A DNA stretch of 64,000 nucleotides from Castor canadensis (GCF_047511655.1 NC_133392.1:28134001-28198000), one strand, 5' to 3'. Shown: positions 22,958-34,336, numbered from the stretch's first letter. Notes: generated from the sequence alone by a model not told the origin. Numbers and translations: made by a program.

Positions 22958-25289
22958 AATGAGCAGAGATATCCTGGAAGACAGGAGGAAAAGGTCACAC
23001 ACTGCTACAGAGGGAGCCAGCAGCTACAAATGACAATACCAAGAGCACATCTTTCTGTTCCTGAGTACAGGTCCCTATCACACGTGGGAGTGTGTCTGAG
23101 TGTGCACATATGTGCACACCCTGTAATGGGGGCCAGACCCCTCCATGTTCCCAACCTGCAGCCGCTCCCTGAGCAGACTCTGTGATTTGTGGTGTAGGCC
23201 ACCCAGGGACTTTAATCTTCACCGTGACAAATGCAATAAAAGGAACAATTTGGAGATCAGAGCTAAGGAAGACACATTTACAAACCCTTCCCCAAAGGTT
23301 GGATGGGGCTGTCACCATGTGATTTGTGCTGGAGATGAAGCAGTGAGGGGGAGAGGGGGAGACAGAGCTGGAGAAGGCGGCTGAGCTGCAGAAAAGGAAG
23401 CATCCTGCCACTCTCCAAACCCTCTGCTGGATCGCAGTGGGGTGGGCTAAGCTGCAGGGGAAGGGCTGGACCCACAGGCGGCCCCTGGCCCCTCCCCCAT
23501 CACATCACGATCTGAGAGCACAACTCAATTACCAAGAACACAGGCCAGAACCATGAAGCTTCAGAGATCCAGCTCAGCAGCTCTAGCGCTCTATCTGGGG
23601 ACTGCGGGGGAGGAGGGGGAGGGGAGGGGTGCGATACGGAGATGCAAAGGGGAAAGGCAGGCAGAACGATGGGAAAGACATTGTAATAGAAAGATAGTGA
23701 CATCACAAGTTGCAAAGGGAGCCCCTGAGAAGCTCTAGTCTGGGATAGGAAAGGGGAGATGAGGTTTCACAACTAGGACTCCTCCACCAGACAGGTCTGG
23801 AGGGATCAAACATAGAGTGATAATGAGATGGGGGCACTTAATCTGGGAAAAAAATCTATGGGGTAGAGGCAGATCAGCCCAGAGCTCCATGGGTTGAGGC
23901 CAAATTGAGGTCTGAGAACTAGGCTAGTGAGACCTAAGGCTTTCCTTCCTCCCTGGGTCTCCCTTTTCCATTCTGTAAAATGGTTTCTAGGCCAGACGAT
24001 TTGTAAAGCTCCTGTCTTAAACTCTCTAAGCTCCAGGTTTCTTGGAAGCAATGACAGGTGACTGGGTAAGGAAGATGAGAAGCAATCTTCTACTTTCCCC
24101 CTTTTCCCCCCTTTCTTGTGGCTGTACTGGTCACTGACACAGGACTCCTTTCTGCTGGGATCTCAGCTTTGCTTCCTAGGGTTTGGGTCTACAATTCTGA
24201 GAGTCACTCTGCCAGTAAGAGCTCAAAAGGATCTCCTTATTCCTCTCCGTTCTTTACAACCTGGTCACTCTTACTTCCTTTTGGATAAAATCATCCTCAA
24301 ATCAAGATCATTCTGTCCCTAGTTCCCTCCACCCCTGTGCAGGACATATTCTCTCTGCCCCAGTGTCTAACTTTGGAGCCTGAGGCTCCTTCCAGCTTCC
24401 TAACTTTGAGCAGCCAGTATTTGAGATGTAAGTTTCCTTGACCTGTGCCCTCCCCTCACCCACTACTCTTCTGCCCCATCTGCCTTTGATCAACCCAAGA
24501 CCAACTCCCTAGTGTCCAATCAGGCTGAGGGACCAGTAGAACCACACCGGTAGGTAGAGGCATTGAATTTTCATGTCATTCAAGGTCACACATCAGATCT
24601 TCTCCAGTTTGCTGCTCCCCTGTGCTGGCCTAACCCCCAGCACAGGACTATTTTCCTGGACATCTCCAGGATCAGACCTGGTCTTCATACTCAGGGAAGT
24701 AGGCCTGGTGAGTGCCTAAATAGCAGTAGGGGACAAGAGACGTCAGTTTTGAGTTTCATGTGAAATTCCCTGGGGAAAACTGGGATCAGATGCTAACTGA
24801 CAATGTTTGTCATGATTATGGCCCAGTGGGCACGGGCAGCACCCTCAGATAGAGTGGTGATACAGGGTTGTATCACGGTCCCCAAGGGAATGTGGGAGGT
24901 GGAGTGTTGAGGAGGTTGAAAAGTGTATGAAGATGGTGAGTAGACAAAAGTATGTTTTCTAAGCTCCAGACATGAATAGAGGAGCTGGGGTAGGCAGCTA
25001 AATCAAGAACAGGCCAGCTTCTCTAAGGTCTCCCTTCATCAGAGAAGCAGGGGATAAAACCGCAGAAACTTCACACCAGATGAGTCCCTCAATATGGGCT
25101 CCGTAGTGGACAGAGGACATGAAGGGAACTGAACTGCTAATAGCTGGATAGGGCAATTCCCATGGTCCTCTGCTGCCTCCCTCTGGAGAGGGCAGGAGGG
25201 GAGCTCCACCCTCCTCCCAGCAACTCCTGGCTCCTGGGCACTGTACCCACCCTGCCAAGTTTGTGGACTTCTTCCCAGGTTCTCAGACA
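22958..25289. other. Unique DNA, no gene seen
   Basis: A 138-codon minus frame (22995-23411) is Cys/Ser/Pro-rich without domains. 23340-23400 and 23600-23660 are GA-rich. No repeat besides the small block at 23175-23290. Confidence 0.45.
23175..23290. promoter_or_regulatory. Small possible regulatory block
   Basis: Unique AT-richer patch with GACTTTAATC, ACAAATGCAATAAAAGG and AACAATTTGG (SOX-like AACAAT). No repeat match is seen. The support is weak. Confidence 0.25.
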
Positions 25290-25697
25290 CTATTAGTCAG
25301 GGTTCTCCAGAGAAACAACCAATAGGAGATATAGATAGGTAGAGATAGAGATATAGAAATAGAGATGGAGATTTATTGTGAAGAATTAGCTTTCCAATTA
25401 TGGAAACTGAGAAGTCCCATAATCTGCCATCTGTGAGCCAGAGGCCCAGGAGAACTACACCACCATATAGTTTCAGTCCAAGCCCAAAGGTATGAGAACC
25501 AGGGGAGCTGATGTGCAAGTCCTGTTGGGAATCTGAAGGCCCAAGAACCAGGAGTGCCAAGACCCAGGGTAGGAGGAGATATAAGTAGGGCCCAGCTGAA
25601 GCAGATCTTCCTGGGCCTTCTGATAAATGCTAATCTCCTCTGGAACCCCCACAACCTTTTTGCCCAGTCAAGTTGACACATAAAATTAACCATCATG
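25290..25697 (-). mobile_element. MLT1-type MaLR solo LTR
   Basis: It begins TATTAGTCAGGGTTCTCCAG and ends AAGTTGACACATAAAATTAA then CCATCATGA, the reverse complement of the MLT1 ends known across placental mammals. A GATAGA/GAGATA-rich stretch follows the first 30 bp. No internal retroviral region is present. Confidence 0.8.
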
Positions 25698-26999
25698 ATA
25701 CCATCTTCATACCTAGTTTACGTTACACTGATACCCCCACCCCAACTCCAGAAAAAAGCACCTGATAAAAAGTAGGTGAGCTGGAACCTGGAATCTTCCC
25801 TATTCCCTGTCTTTCCTCCTCAGAGAGGGAAAGAACTTTGACTTGGCTTACTCATTTGCATCTCCGTCCCCAAGGATGGGCTAAGTTGTGGGGAGCAGAG
25901 TGAATCTAAGAATCAGCCCATCTCCTGTGGCCTCCTCCTTTCCCTGAAGTATGGCATTATCCAGGGCTAATCCCTGGGTCAGGCCAAGCCCAAGCCCAGG
26001 CCCATGTGGGGATCTATGTTAACTGGTAGTTCCCTATCTTACAGTGCGCTTCTGCCCCTCACCCCACTAAAGGATTGATCCAAGCTGGCCAACCCCTGTC
26101 CCCATCTCTACCCACCTTCCACCAGATTTAATCTATCTATTCACTAAGGCCCTAAAACCCAAGATGGTGGTGGGGAGGGGAGGACCAAAAGAGGGCCAGA
26201 AATGGTTGGGAGGTCACATGGGCTCTAAGAGAGGCACTTTCCTGCCCAAGTCCTCAGATTCAGTCCAGTAGACGTAGTCCATAGGAAAATAACAAAACAG
26301 TCAAGGAGAATGTCATGTGCATCTTTCTCCTGTGTATTCATACTTATTTGGCCTATCGCTCTGATCCACCTACTGAGAACATTCTTACACACAGAGAGAA
26401 CTGAGTTATGTCCAGCCTTAATGCTCATATGACAAATTATGGGGTGGGGGATCAGTGTGGAGGGTTTGGGGATGGGGAGTGCACAGCAGGAGTCTGGAAT
26501 AGTCAGCCGAGGGGGAAGGGCGAGCTGACACAGTATAGGCACTTTGCAGGGAGAAATAGGGTGAGAACACATAGGGTCGGGGTGGGGGGCAAAAGATGAT
26601 AGAGGGGCAGATGAATTGGAAAGCTGGGGGTCAGCCTGAGGTTAAGCAGGGTTGCCTCCAAAAAGAATCTCATGAGTGGGAGCCCAGACCTTTGGGCTCA
26701 GCACTCCCTGTCTTGAGTAAGAGGTGGAATAGTTTAGGCCTCCAAAGTCAACCCCAGGAGGAAGCCAGGGGACAACAGTGTTCCAACCACAATTCTCTTC
26801 TTCTGTTCAGTGGATAGGGCAAGTGGGAACTGAGCTATTGATTCCCATTCTCCCCCACGCCTGCCCCCTTAAAAGGCTGAACTTGCTCACTCTCTCAAAT
26901 TCAGTCACCCCTGCTGAGATCCAAGCTGCCAAACTGAGCTTCCCTGCCTCCTCCCAAAGGGTGGGGTGGACAGACTAAAGCAGGTCCTCTCTAGCTTGC
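25698..26999. other. Unique DNA, no gene seen
   Basis: Includes a 115-codon minus frame (26225-26572) with no recognisable family. G-rich run at 26440-26600. Confidence 0.45.
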
Positions 27000-27300
27000 T
27001 CCAAATCCTAAACTGGACAAGCTCAGGGTAAAAATAATCAAAGGCGTGAATGTGGCTTCCTGCTCATTTCTTATTTGCCTGTGCCTGGCCTTATGACCTC
27101 TTGCCGTTTTAATAGGATTTAAGGTCAGCCCAGGTGGGAGGGTGGGCATTTTGACCTTGGGAGGCCTGCCTCTGTCTCTATCCATCCCTGCCAGCTCTTG
27201 GTGCCCTTTGGAGGTTTATAGTCATATAAATCGCAGAGTCCCATGCCAGGGTTGGAGCCTGTGACTATAAATAGACTCGAGGTAAACAAGGTGGCAGATG
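27000..27300. promoter_or_regulatory. Candidate enhancer E with TCF, MEF2 and FOX motifs
   Basis: The block contains a TCF/LEF-type site (ATCAAAGG, 27037-27044), a perfect MEF2 consensus (CTATAAATAG, 27265-27274) and a FOX-type GTAAACA shortly after it. AT cores TTTATAGTCATATAAATC and CGTTTTAATAGG lie between. No repeat is recognised. MEF2 plus FOX plus TCF together suggest a mesodermal or neural enhancer, as inference. Confidence 0.42.
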
Positions 27301-27753
27301 CAGGGGCTAGGGACAAGACAGAAAATCTGCCCCTCTTTGCCTGGTCAGGGGCCAAGGCACATCCGTGGAAAGGGATACCTTCCCTCCCTGCTCCTCACCT
27401 CTCTTCCCCTGCCTGCTGGCTTCTAGCTGCCTATGCTCTGGGCTTCTAGACTCTTCCCTCTGGGGAGAATCATCCAAGGTGGCTTTCTGATCCAAGTCTC
27501 CCTGGTGATCTGCTCTGTTTCATCTTGCCAAGTCAATAACGGGGGAGAATCTCTATTACACTCAATGCCCCCCACTGCCTTCCTCCACCTGCTTCACACT
27601 CTGTCTCCAGTCCCTCCAGCAAGTCTTAGAGGAGGTGCTGTCTTGCCAATGACCAGTCTCTGCCACTAGGGGCACCCTGGTCCCGCCTCCATCCTAATAG
27701 CCAAATGATGCTAAGGAGTCTCAAGTAGGAAACTTGACTAAGAAACCAGAGAA

Positions 27754-27965
27754 TCAGCCCGGCCCCAGTGACTCACACCTGTAATCCCAGCTACTTAGGA
27801 GGCAGAGATCAGGAGGATCATGGTTCAAAGCCAGCCCGGGGACATAGTGCTTGAGATCCTATCTCGAAAAACCTTTCACACACAAAAAAATAGGGCTGGT
27901 GGAGTGGCTCAAGGTGAAGGCCCTGAGTTCAAGCCCCAGAACCACAAAGAAAGAAAGAAAGAAAG
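27754..27965 (+). mobile_element. B1-ID dimeric SINE
   Basis: CCCAGTGACTCACACCTGTA head, TAGGGCTGGTGGAGTGGCTC tail opening, a shortened ID middle and an (AAAG)n tail. Confidence 0.85.
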
Positions 27966-29008
27966 GAATTGGAGAAACAAAGCAAAGATCCTCACCTCCC
28001 GTCCATTCCTTGCCAAAGCACAGACCACAAGAGTGCACAGATTTACTGTCATTTGAATTGGTTGACAGCTGCCTGGCTATTTGGAATTTTTACCCATCGT
28101 CACTGGGCTTTGCAAGCTAGATCCTGGGCAGAGACTCTGACCTTGAGGCAATGTTATGGCACCACTTTCTGGATTTGCTTTCCTACTCTGTATTTTTTCT
28201 GGTATCAGTAGGTTCCCAGCCTCCAATTGTTGCCTGAGGAATTTCAGGTCCCATTGGTACCACAGTTACCTCTCCTCATCCCTCTTGGAAGAGTTTGGAT
28301 CTTCAGCCTTAGAATTCCTTCTTTCATCCCAAGTTGGGCTCTCCAAACATATTCACCCACTACATAACTAGAAATTAGAACCAAATAATGTGTTCACTTT
28401 ACAGACAAGGAATCTGAAGCCCAGAGAGGTTAGGTGACTGGTCACAGCTACACAGTGAATACAAGCTTTGTTACTAAGGCCAGAAATGCTCCTCTGTGAA
28501 GTTTGGCTTCCCCATTCAGACCTTCAACCTTGCAGTTCCTGATGGCTTTCTTTGCCCCCAGAAACAGGCTGACAATCTTTCAAAGGCTCATTTTCCTTTG
28601 ATCTCTACTTCCAACCAGCCTCTCATGTAGGGAAAAGAAATGAGTCACGGTGAATTATTGAGCCTTATGTGGTTCTGTTTCCAGTTCCTTCAACCCCCCC
28701 ATTTCCTGGGTAGTTTAATGGCCTGTTGGGCAGGTGATCCTGGAGGAATGACTTCCCAGAAGTCCATCTTCATAAGGCCTGGAGAAGTAGGAGTCATCTT
28801 TTCCTTTGTGGGAAGCTACTCCCCTTGCTACTCTTTATTTTTTAAAAAAATGTCAATGTTCTAATTTGGATGGCAGGGCAGGACCAAGGCTGCTCCATAA
28901 ATGGAGTCTCCTGTGCCCTGAATGTGCAGTGCCTAAGTGAGCACACATGTATGTACATGTACTCACACACATGTACTCATATTCTCATCACTAGCCTGTT
29001 CAAGAAGA
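27966..29008. other. Unique DNA with one MIR, no gene seen
   Basis: Apart from a reverse MIR at 28370-28500 and an ACATGTA-rich patch (28945-28985), nothing is recognised. Confidence 0.45.
28370..28500 (-). mobile_element. MIR
   Basis: TTTACAGACAAGGAATCTGA, AGCCCAGAGAGGTTAGGTGA and CACAGCTACACAGTGAAT are reverse MIR landmarks. Confidence 0.7.
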
Positions 29009-29082
29009 CTTAGTCTGCTCCTACTACTATAACAAAGTACCTTATACTAGGTAAATTAAAATAATAGAAATTTATTCTTCTC

Positions 29083-29175
29083 ACTTTTTTTTTTTTTTTT
29101 AGTACTGGGATTTGAACTCAGGGTATCAGGCTTGCTAGGCAGGCGCTCTACCACTTGAGCCATTGCACCAGCCCT
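29083..29175 (-). mobile_element. ID-type SINE in MST LTR
   Basis: An 18-base T-run, GATTTGAACTCAGGGTATC, GGCGCTCTACCACTTGAGCC, ending CACCAGCCC. CTTCTCAC occurs on both sides and may be the target duplication. Confidence 0.85.
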
Positions 29176-29346
29176 CTTCTCACTTCTGGAGGCTAGGAAA
29201 CCCAAGATCAAGACATCAACAGATTTAGTGTCTGATAAAGGCTCCTGTCTGCTTCATAGATGGTACCTCTTGCTACATCCTCACCTGGAAGAAAAGAGAA
29301 AAAGGCTCCCCCAAGTCTTTATTTTGGAAAACAAAACTTTTTATTA

Positions 29347-29450
29347 AAGAATATGAAACACTTCATGAATTTGTGTGTCATCCTTGTGCAGGGACCATAC
29401 TAATCCCTGTATTGTTTAAATTTTAGTATATGTGCTGCTGAATTGAGCAC
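29347..29450 (-). pseudogene. RNU6 (pseudogene): U6 spliceosomal snRNA retropseudogene
   Basis: Read on the minus strand from 29450, the sequence matches U6 snRNA nearly end to end: a GTGCTC-like start, the GCAGCACATATACTAAAAT box, and the region ending in the conserved CAAGGATGACAC stretch. It is decayed: many C-to-T type changes and a short deletion of 3-4 bases in the middle. The 3' end is followed by A/T-rich sequence and not a clean T-run terminator. CCCAAGTC occurs at 29310-29317 and 29450-29457, an apparent target-site duplication. It interrupts an older MST-type LTR. No U6 promoter (PSE and TATA at fixed spacing) is seen upstream, so it is judged inactive. Confidence 0.93.
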
Positions 29451-29611
29451 CCAAGTCCTCTTATGAGGGCATTAATCCCATTAATGAAGGCCCCCCTGGT
29501 ACCTCATGACCTACTCATCTCCTAAAAGCTCCATCTCTTTTAACACTATTGTGTTGAGGATTAACTTTCAACATGGATTTTGTAGCAACACAAACATCCA
29601 GACCATGCCAC

Positions 29612-30463
29612 GGTTCTAAACTAGATGTGAGATCAGAATCTCAAAGTCCATATGCTAAATGAGTCATTAGAAAGAAAAAACAAATGCAGAGCTGGATTTG
29701 GGGGGAAGAGAGTGAGAACACATGTTCCTGTGGTTCTCTAAGGGCAGAGATGAGGGGGAGGCACAGGTAACTAAGGCAAATAGGAGTAGCCTTGCTCCCT
29801 GACAGCTGGGAAAAGGTTCCTTTTGCACTGGCTGTCAAGATGAATGAGACCTATAGGCGAGAGGGAAGATGCTGATGGGGGGGTAAGATGGAGAGTTCTG
29901 AGAGGGAATCCACTTACCCCAGACTATTTCTATCCTACAGCTGGACTGGAGTTCCCAGGGTGCCATCTGGGAGTGCTTTGGATGTGTGAGGGCAGCTGAA
30001 AGGATGGTCATGATCTATCCAGCACCTGTCCTGCCCCAAAGCTAATGATGTAACAATACAACAATGTGGCAGAGGAGGGTGTTGCTCTGGTGGGGGACTG
30101 GTCCAGCTTTCAGTGATGTGGCTGGGATAAGGCAGCTGTTGTCTATTCTGTGCTTAAAAGGAGTCCCTGGTGACTTTGGTGAGCAGTCTCAGCCTGGGTC
30201 CACCATGTCAGTTCCAGTCTCTGACATGGATGGCTCTTGAAGAACTTTCATTCCAAGGAACAGAAATGACTTGGGCTGCATCTGTTAGCCACACAGACCC
30301 TAATCACAGTAAAGACCTTGCTTGTGACTGGAATGGAGGCCTTCCTGTGAGAAAGGGAGCAGATACCGAGAATCTTTATCCTAAGCCCCTCTATCTCCTC
30401 CTCCCTCCCTGCTATGGTTTAGATCTTTTTTTTTTCCCTCCTCCTAGTTTGGATCTCTTTATC
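29612..30463. other. Unique DNA, no gene seen
   Basis: A 114-codon plus frame (30170-30514) ends inside a T-run and SINE and is not convincing as an exon. Confidence 0.45.
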
Positions 30464-30684
30464 TTTTTTTTTTTTTGGGTGGGACTGGGGTTTGAACTCA
30501 GGGCTTCAGGCTGACAAAGCAAGCACTCTACCCTGTGAGCCTCACATCTAGTTTATTTTGCTCTGGTTATTTTGGAGATGGGGTGTTGTGAACTATTTGC
30601 TTGGAGTTGGCCTTGAACTGCAATCCTCCTAATCTCAGACTCCCAAGTAGCTAGGATTACAGGCATGAGCCACCAGCACCTAAC
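30464..30684 (-). mobile_element. B1-ID dimeric SINE
   Basis: T-run, GGGGTTTGAACTCAGGGC, then a B1-like end with AGCTAGGATTACAGGCATGA and CACCAGCACC. Confidence 0.85.
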
Positions 30685-31012
30685 TATAGTTTGAATCTTG
30701 ATGTCCCCCAAAGGCCCATGTGTTAAAGGCCTGGTCCCCAGGATGGTGATAGTGAGAGGTGAAAGAATCTTTTGGAGGTGGGGCCTACTGGAAGGTCTTA
30801 GGTCACTGGGAGTGTGATCTTGAAGGGAATTGTTGAACTTGGCCTCCTTCCTTCCTTGCTTCCTCTCTTCCTCCCTCGTTCCTCTTTCCCTCCCTCCTTT
30901 TCTTTCTTTCTTTCTCTCTCTTTTTTTCTTTTCTTTCTTCCTTCCTTCCTTCCTTCCTTCCTTCCTTCCTTTCTTCCTTCCTTTCTTCCTTTCTTCCTTC
31001 CTTCCTTCCTTC

Positions 31013-31076
<64 letters not shown>

Positions 31077-31302
31077 TTTCTTTCTTTCTTTCTCAGTGCT
31101 GGAAATCAAATCCAGGGCCTGTACATACTGGACATATGTTCTACCACTGAGCCCTTATTTTTCTTTCTTATTTCCTGACTATAAGATAAGTGGTTTTTCT
31201 CTGTCTTGTACTCCTGCCATGATCTTCTGCCTTGCCACAGGTCCAAAGCAGTGGGTCAATTGATCATGGACTCACTATTTAAAACTATGAGCCAGAATAA
31301 GT

Positions 31303-31305
<3 letters not shown>
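30684..31305 (+). mobile_element. MaLR/ERVL-type LTR swollen by a pyrimidine repeat
   Basis: TATAGTTTGAATCTTGATGT, AAAGGCCCATGTGTTAAAGG and GGAGGTGGGGCCTAC at the left, and CATGATCTTCTGCCTTGCCA with CTATGAGCCAGAATAAG at the right, have the layout of a MaLR-like LTR. A 250-bp pyrimidine tract and a reverse ID fragment (31094-31160) split it. The subfamily is not assigned. Confidence 0.6.
30838..31093 (+). repeat. Polypyrimidine tract (CCTT/CTTT)n
   Basis: About 255 bp almost wholly C and T, with a long CCTT part (30937-31015) and a CTTT part (31016-31093). The frames open across it are pure Phe/Leu/Ser or Lys/Arg/Glu repeats and not genes. Confidence 0.95.
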
Positions 31306-31348
<43 letters not shown>

Positions 31349-31449
31349 TTTCTCTCTCACTTTCTTTTATTTGGTGTTTCGGGGGTTGAATTCAGGGTCT
31401 CAAACTTGCTAAGCAGATGCTCTACCCCTTGAGCCACTCTACCAGCCTC
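31302..31449. repeat. (TC)n and reverse ID SINE
   Basis: 31302-31344 is a near-perfect TC run. 31364-31449 is a reverse ID (GGGTTGAATTCAGGGTCTC, CTCTACCCCTTGAGCC). Confidence 0.85.
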
Positions 31450-31758
31450 TCCCTAGTCTTTTGATATTCCCACCTGCCTATGTGCCTTCCATTAGGCTTC
31501 CCTTAAAGGGCTCCTCACACAGGTGCTCTTTCTACCTTGTACCTGGTGTTTCTAGAAGGCCTCACTTTGGTCCTTGGTGATGCATCATCCTAGCCCTCCA
31601 GAGACCCTCACCAGGATAACTTGCAAACACTTGTGTGTGAACTTGCCTACAGATTTGGTGGCCACTGATATACAAATGTTCCTAAGATGCTCTGCTAATT
31701 ATGACACAAGGGGAGGGTAAAACTGAAGATTGAGACTCCCAACCTTACCAATTTCCCT

Positions 31759-31962
31759 TTTTCTTCTTCTTCCTCCTTGTCCTTCTTTCTTCTTCTTCTT
31801 GTTCTTCTACTTTTTTTCTTCTTCTTCTTCTAGAAGAGGGTTGCTAGGAAAACCCTCTCTATCACTGAGCTATATTCCAGCCCAGTTTTTGGCAGTACTG
31901 GGGTTTGAACTCAGGGATTGTACTTGATAGACAGGAGCCTTACTGCTTGAGCCAACCCCTCC
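31759..31962 (-). repeat. (CTT)n tract and two reverse ID fragments
   Basis: A CTT-rich run at 31759-31835, then a decayed ID end (31836-31883, CACTGAGCTATATTCCAGCCC-like) and a fuller reverse ID (31884-31962, GGCAGTACTGGGGTTTGAAC). Confidence 0.75.
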
Positions 31963-32429
31963 TTTCTTCTTCTTCATCTAAACTCCCCTGCTTAGATCCT
32001 AGAGAAGGAATCTCAGTATCCATTTTCCCTACCTTTCCCTTTCCTTCTTCCTAACCTGAAACCCCACAGTGTCATTCTCCAAACTAATTATCCTAGAGGG
32101 CAGCAGTCATACCTAACCTACTCTGTCCTGCACCTCAAACACAGTACCTCAAAGTACAGATTCACTGAATATTCACTGAAAGAATCAGCCCTCAAACTTC
32201 TCCAGTTTCTTTTCTTAGTATACCAACCTGCCAAACCCCCACAACCACACTTTCATTCCCAAGGCAGCGTTTGAGGAGCTGTTGAGTGAAATTAACCTCT
32301 TTCAGTCCCAGATGATGAGGGGGAATGCATAGATGTCCAGATCTGGAACCTGGAGCTCACCACAGGCTGGCCTGCCTCCCCTGAGCCTCCCAGCCCCAGG
32401 CGGGATGGGGATCATCTCACCTCACTCAT

Positions 32430-32660
32430 CTTTGCTGCCAAGGCCTCCTTGTCTGTATTTATATACACTAAAGCCTCTACCCGAATAAAACAGCCATGTA
32501 AAATCCAATTTCCTCAGAATCTCTTTTGGAGCCTGGGTCTGAGATGGAGTAGGTAACCCTGGCGGTAACCGCCTGAGCCACTCCTGCTGGCTGCAAAGGT
32601 GAGGCCCATTTTTCAATTATCTATCTGCTGTGACAGCAGCAGTCCAGCCACGGAGCCAAG
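32430..32660. promoter_or_regulatory. Possible regulatory block upstream of CpG island
   Basis: Repeat-free sequence with TGTATTTATATACACTAAAG, CCGAATAAAAC and TTTTTCAATTATC, followed by purine-rich DNA. It may be part of the same regulatory domain as the CpG island about 500 bp further on. The support is motif content only. Confidence 0.3.
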
Positions 32661-32999
32661 GCAGGGAGAGGGGGAGGCAGAGCTGGGGAGGCGGGAGAGA
32701 GAGGGCAAGGGCATGGTGGGGGAGAAGGAGAGAGAGAAACCTAGGCGAGGCACAGGAGAGAGACCCTTGAACGTGGCACCCAGTAGGTGCTCAAGAATTA
32801 CTTGGAAAATGAATGATCTGAAGAGTGAACGAGGGTGGGAGTGAGACAAGAAGAGGCGGAGGGCTGGAGAGATACGGAGTGGGTGGAGAGAGGGAGAAAG
32901 AGGAAGGGAAAGGGAGAGGGGGAGGGGAGGCAAGCGTGGATGGAGCCAACAAGAGGCTCCTGTGTCAATCCGTGGAAACGGGAGGCAGAGTGATGCGGT

Positions 33000-33500
33000 C
33001 ACAGCTCCTGCCATCAATATCCTCTAATATAAATGTCAGTGATGCTATTTTCCGCGCAGTCATTTCGCACACTGCTGATTACATTAACGTATAATGGAGG
33101 GGCGCCGGCTCCACTGCTTTCTCCCCTAACCCTCCCCCCGGTGATGTGTCAATAGCCGCCTCCATGAACAAGTCAATTTTCTGCAGGCTTGGCAGCGGAA
33201 TAAATCTGCCCGGCTATGGGGAGAGCTGGAGATATTTATATACCGGGCGCCTGCTTTCCGTGCGCGCGCGTGCGTGTGCGCGGCGGGCGCGGGCCCGAGC
33301 CCGGGCTTAGAGTATGGGGTGGGGGGTGAGGGGGTCTGGGGCGCGCTGCCGAGCTGAATGATTTCCAGCCTCGACTCAATAAGAGGAGAATTTAGAGCGG
33401 TCCCTGAGCTGGGCTCCCAGAAACAGCCTTACACGTTTATTTTCCTTAGCTGAACAGGAAAGGCGAGAATTATATGTGGATTTATAGGACAGGCGCCGCT
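33000..33500. promoter_or_regulatory. Candidate conserved core G at the edge of a CpG island
   Basis: This segment mixes CpG-rich stretches with preserved AT blocks: TCCTCTAATATAAATG, GATTACATTAACGTATAATGG, CGGAATAAATCTG, GAGATATTTATATACC, CGTTTATTTTCC and GTGGATTTATAGG. A TATA-like TTTATATA (33235-33242) sits just before the densest CpG run, so a promoter with its start near 33265 is conceivable. No coding exon is evident. It could be a CpG-island enhancer or the first exon of a non-coding RNA. Confidence 0.5.
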
Positions 33501-34138
33501 CAACCCAAATGCTCCCGCTCCGGGGGGTGGGGAGGGGGAGGGGACGGAGGTGGCGGGCAGATCGCGGGCCGCTGGGACCCCCCGCTTGCGTCGATGCTGG
33601 TAGGGGCGCACCCCCCTCGCCGGTCGCTTTAATTACATTTGTTCTTGTCCTTCGTGAGGGCGAGACTTTGGTGAGGCCCGCGTGGGGGTGGGGGGAGGCG
33701 CAGGCCAGGATTGCCTGCAGATGGGGGGAGGAAGGGGGGCGCCGGGAATGGGGACAGGGGGAGACCGGGAGGGGGGCTGTCAGCTTCGGCTCAGAAGCGG
33801 ATCAATAGTACGAGATCTAATGGGCTAACTGCCAAGCTGGCGCACCGAGGCGCTGCCCCGCGGGGGCGGGAGGGGGTGGGCGAAGGATGAGAGAAAAAAG
33901 GGAGGTGGGCAAAGGAGGGAGGAGGAGGGCAGGAAGAGTGGAGGAGGTGGGGAGGGGAGGATGGTAGAGGAAAAAAGGAGAAGGTGACAGAGGGAGAGGC
34001 AAGGGAAGGGATAAGGCAGTCCTCGTGGGGGCGTTTCTTCAGCATCCTTCGCCCCCTTGCCGCTGGGAAAAAGGAACCTGTCCCGGAGCTCGGCGACCCC
34101 ACTGTCACCTGCTTCTCGGACCTTAACTGTGCTTCTGA

Positions 34139-34154
34139 GCCGCCAGGGGGCGGC
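34139..34154 (+). promoter_or_regulatory. Strong CTCF-like motif
   Basis: GCCGCCAGGGGGCGGC matches the CTCF core (CCASYAGRKGGC) closely in the plus orientation and lies in CpG island 1. It is also nearly palindromic, so SP/KLF factors could compete for it. Occupancy is not known. Confidence 0.4.
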
Positions 34155-34299
34155 TCGACCCTTTGCGCTCCAAAAGGATCTCCGAGCCTCCTCGCTGGGG
34201 CCCGAGTGACCTGTCTCCTCCCACGTCTGGCCCCCGCGCGGCCCTCTCTACCCTCTCCCGGAGGCCTTCCCGCGTGTCAGGGGTGGGCCTGGGGCGGTT

Positions 34300-34336
34300 C
34301 CCCGCCCCCGCCCCCGCCCCCGCCCCCGCCCCCGCC
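34300..34336 (+). repeat. (CCCCCG)6 hexanucleotide repeat
   Basis: Six near-perfect copies of CCCCCG. The minus strand therefore carries six runs of five G separated by C, ideal for a G-quadruplex and for SP1-type binding. It sits at the right end of CpG island 1. Confidence 0.9.

Larger units (their letters stand above)
29009..29611 (-). mobile_element. MST-type MaLR LTR, twice interrupted
   Basis: It reads as a reverse MST/THE-related LTR: TAGTCTGCTCCTACTACT start, GGCATTAATCCCATTAATG middle, and an ACACAAACATCCAGACCATG end. A reverse ID SINE (29083-29175) and the U6 retropseudogene (about 29318-29450) are inserted in it. Confidence 0.75.

Noticed and set aside
27661-27679. CTCF-like site (CCACTAGGGGCACC)
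   Set aside because: One G short of the core consensus, so weaker than the sites near 34139 and 37001.
30814-31263. 149-codon frame rich in Phe, Leu and Ser
   Set aside because: A direct translation of a CTTT/CCTT repeat.
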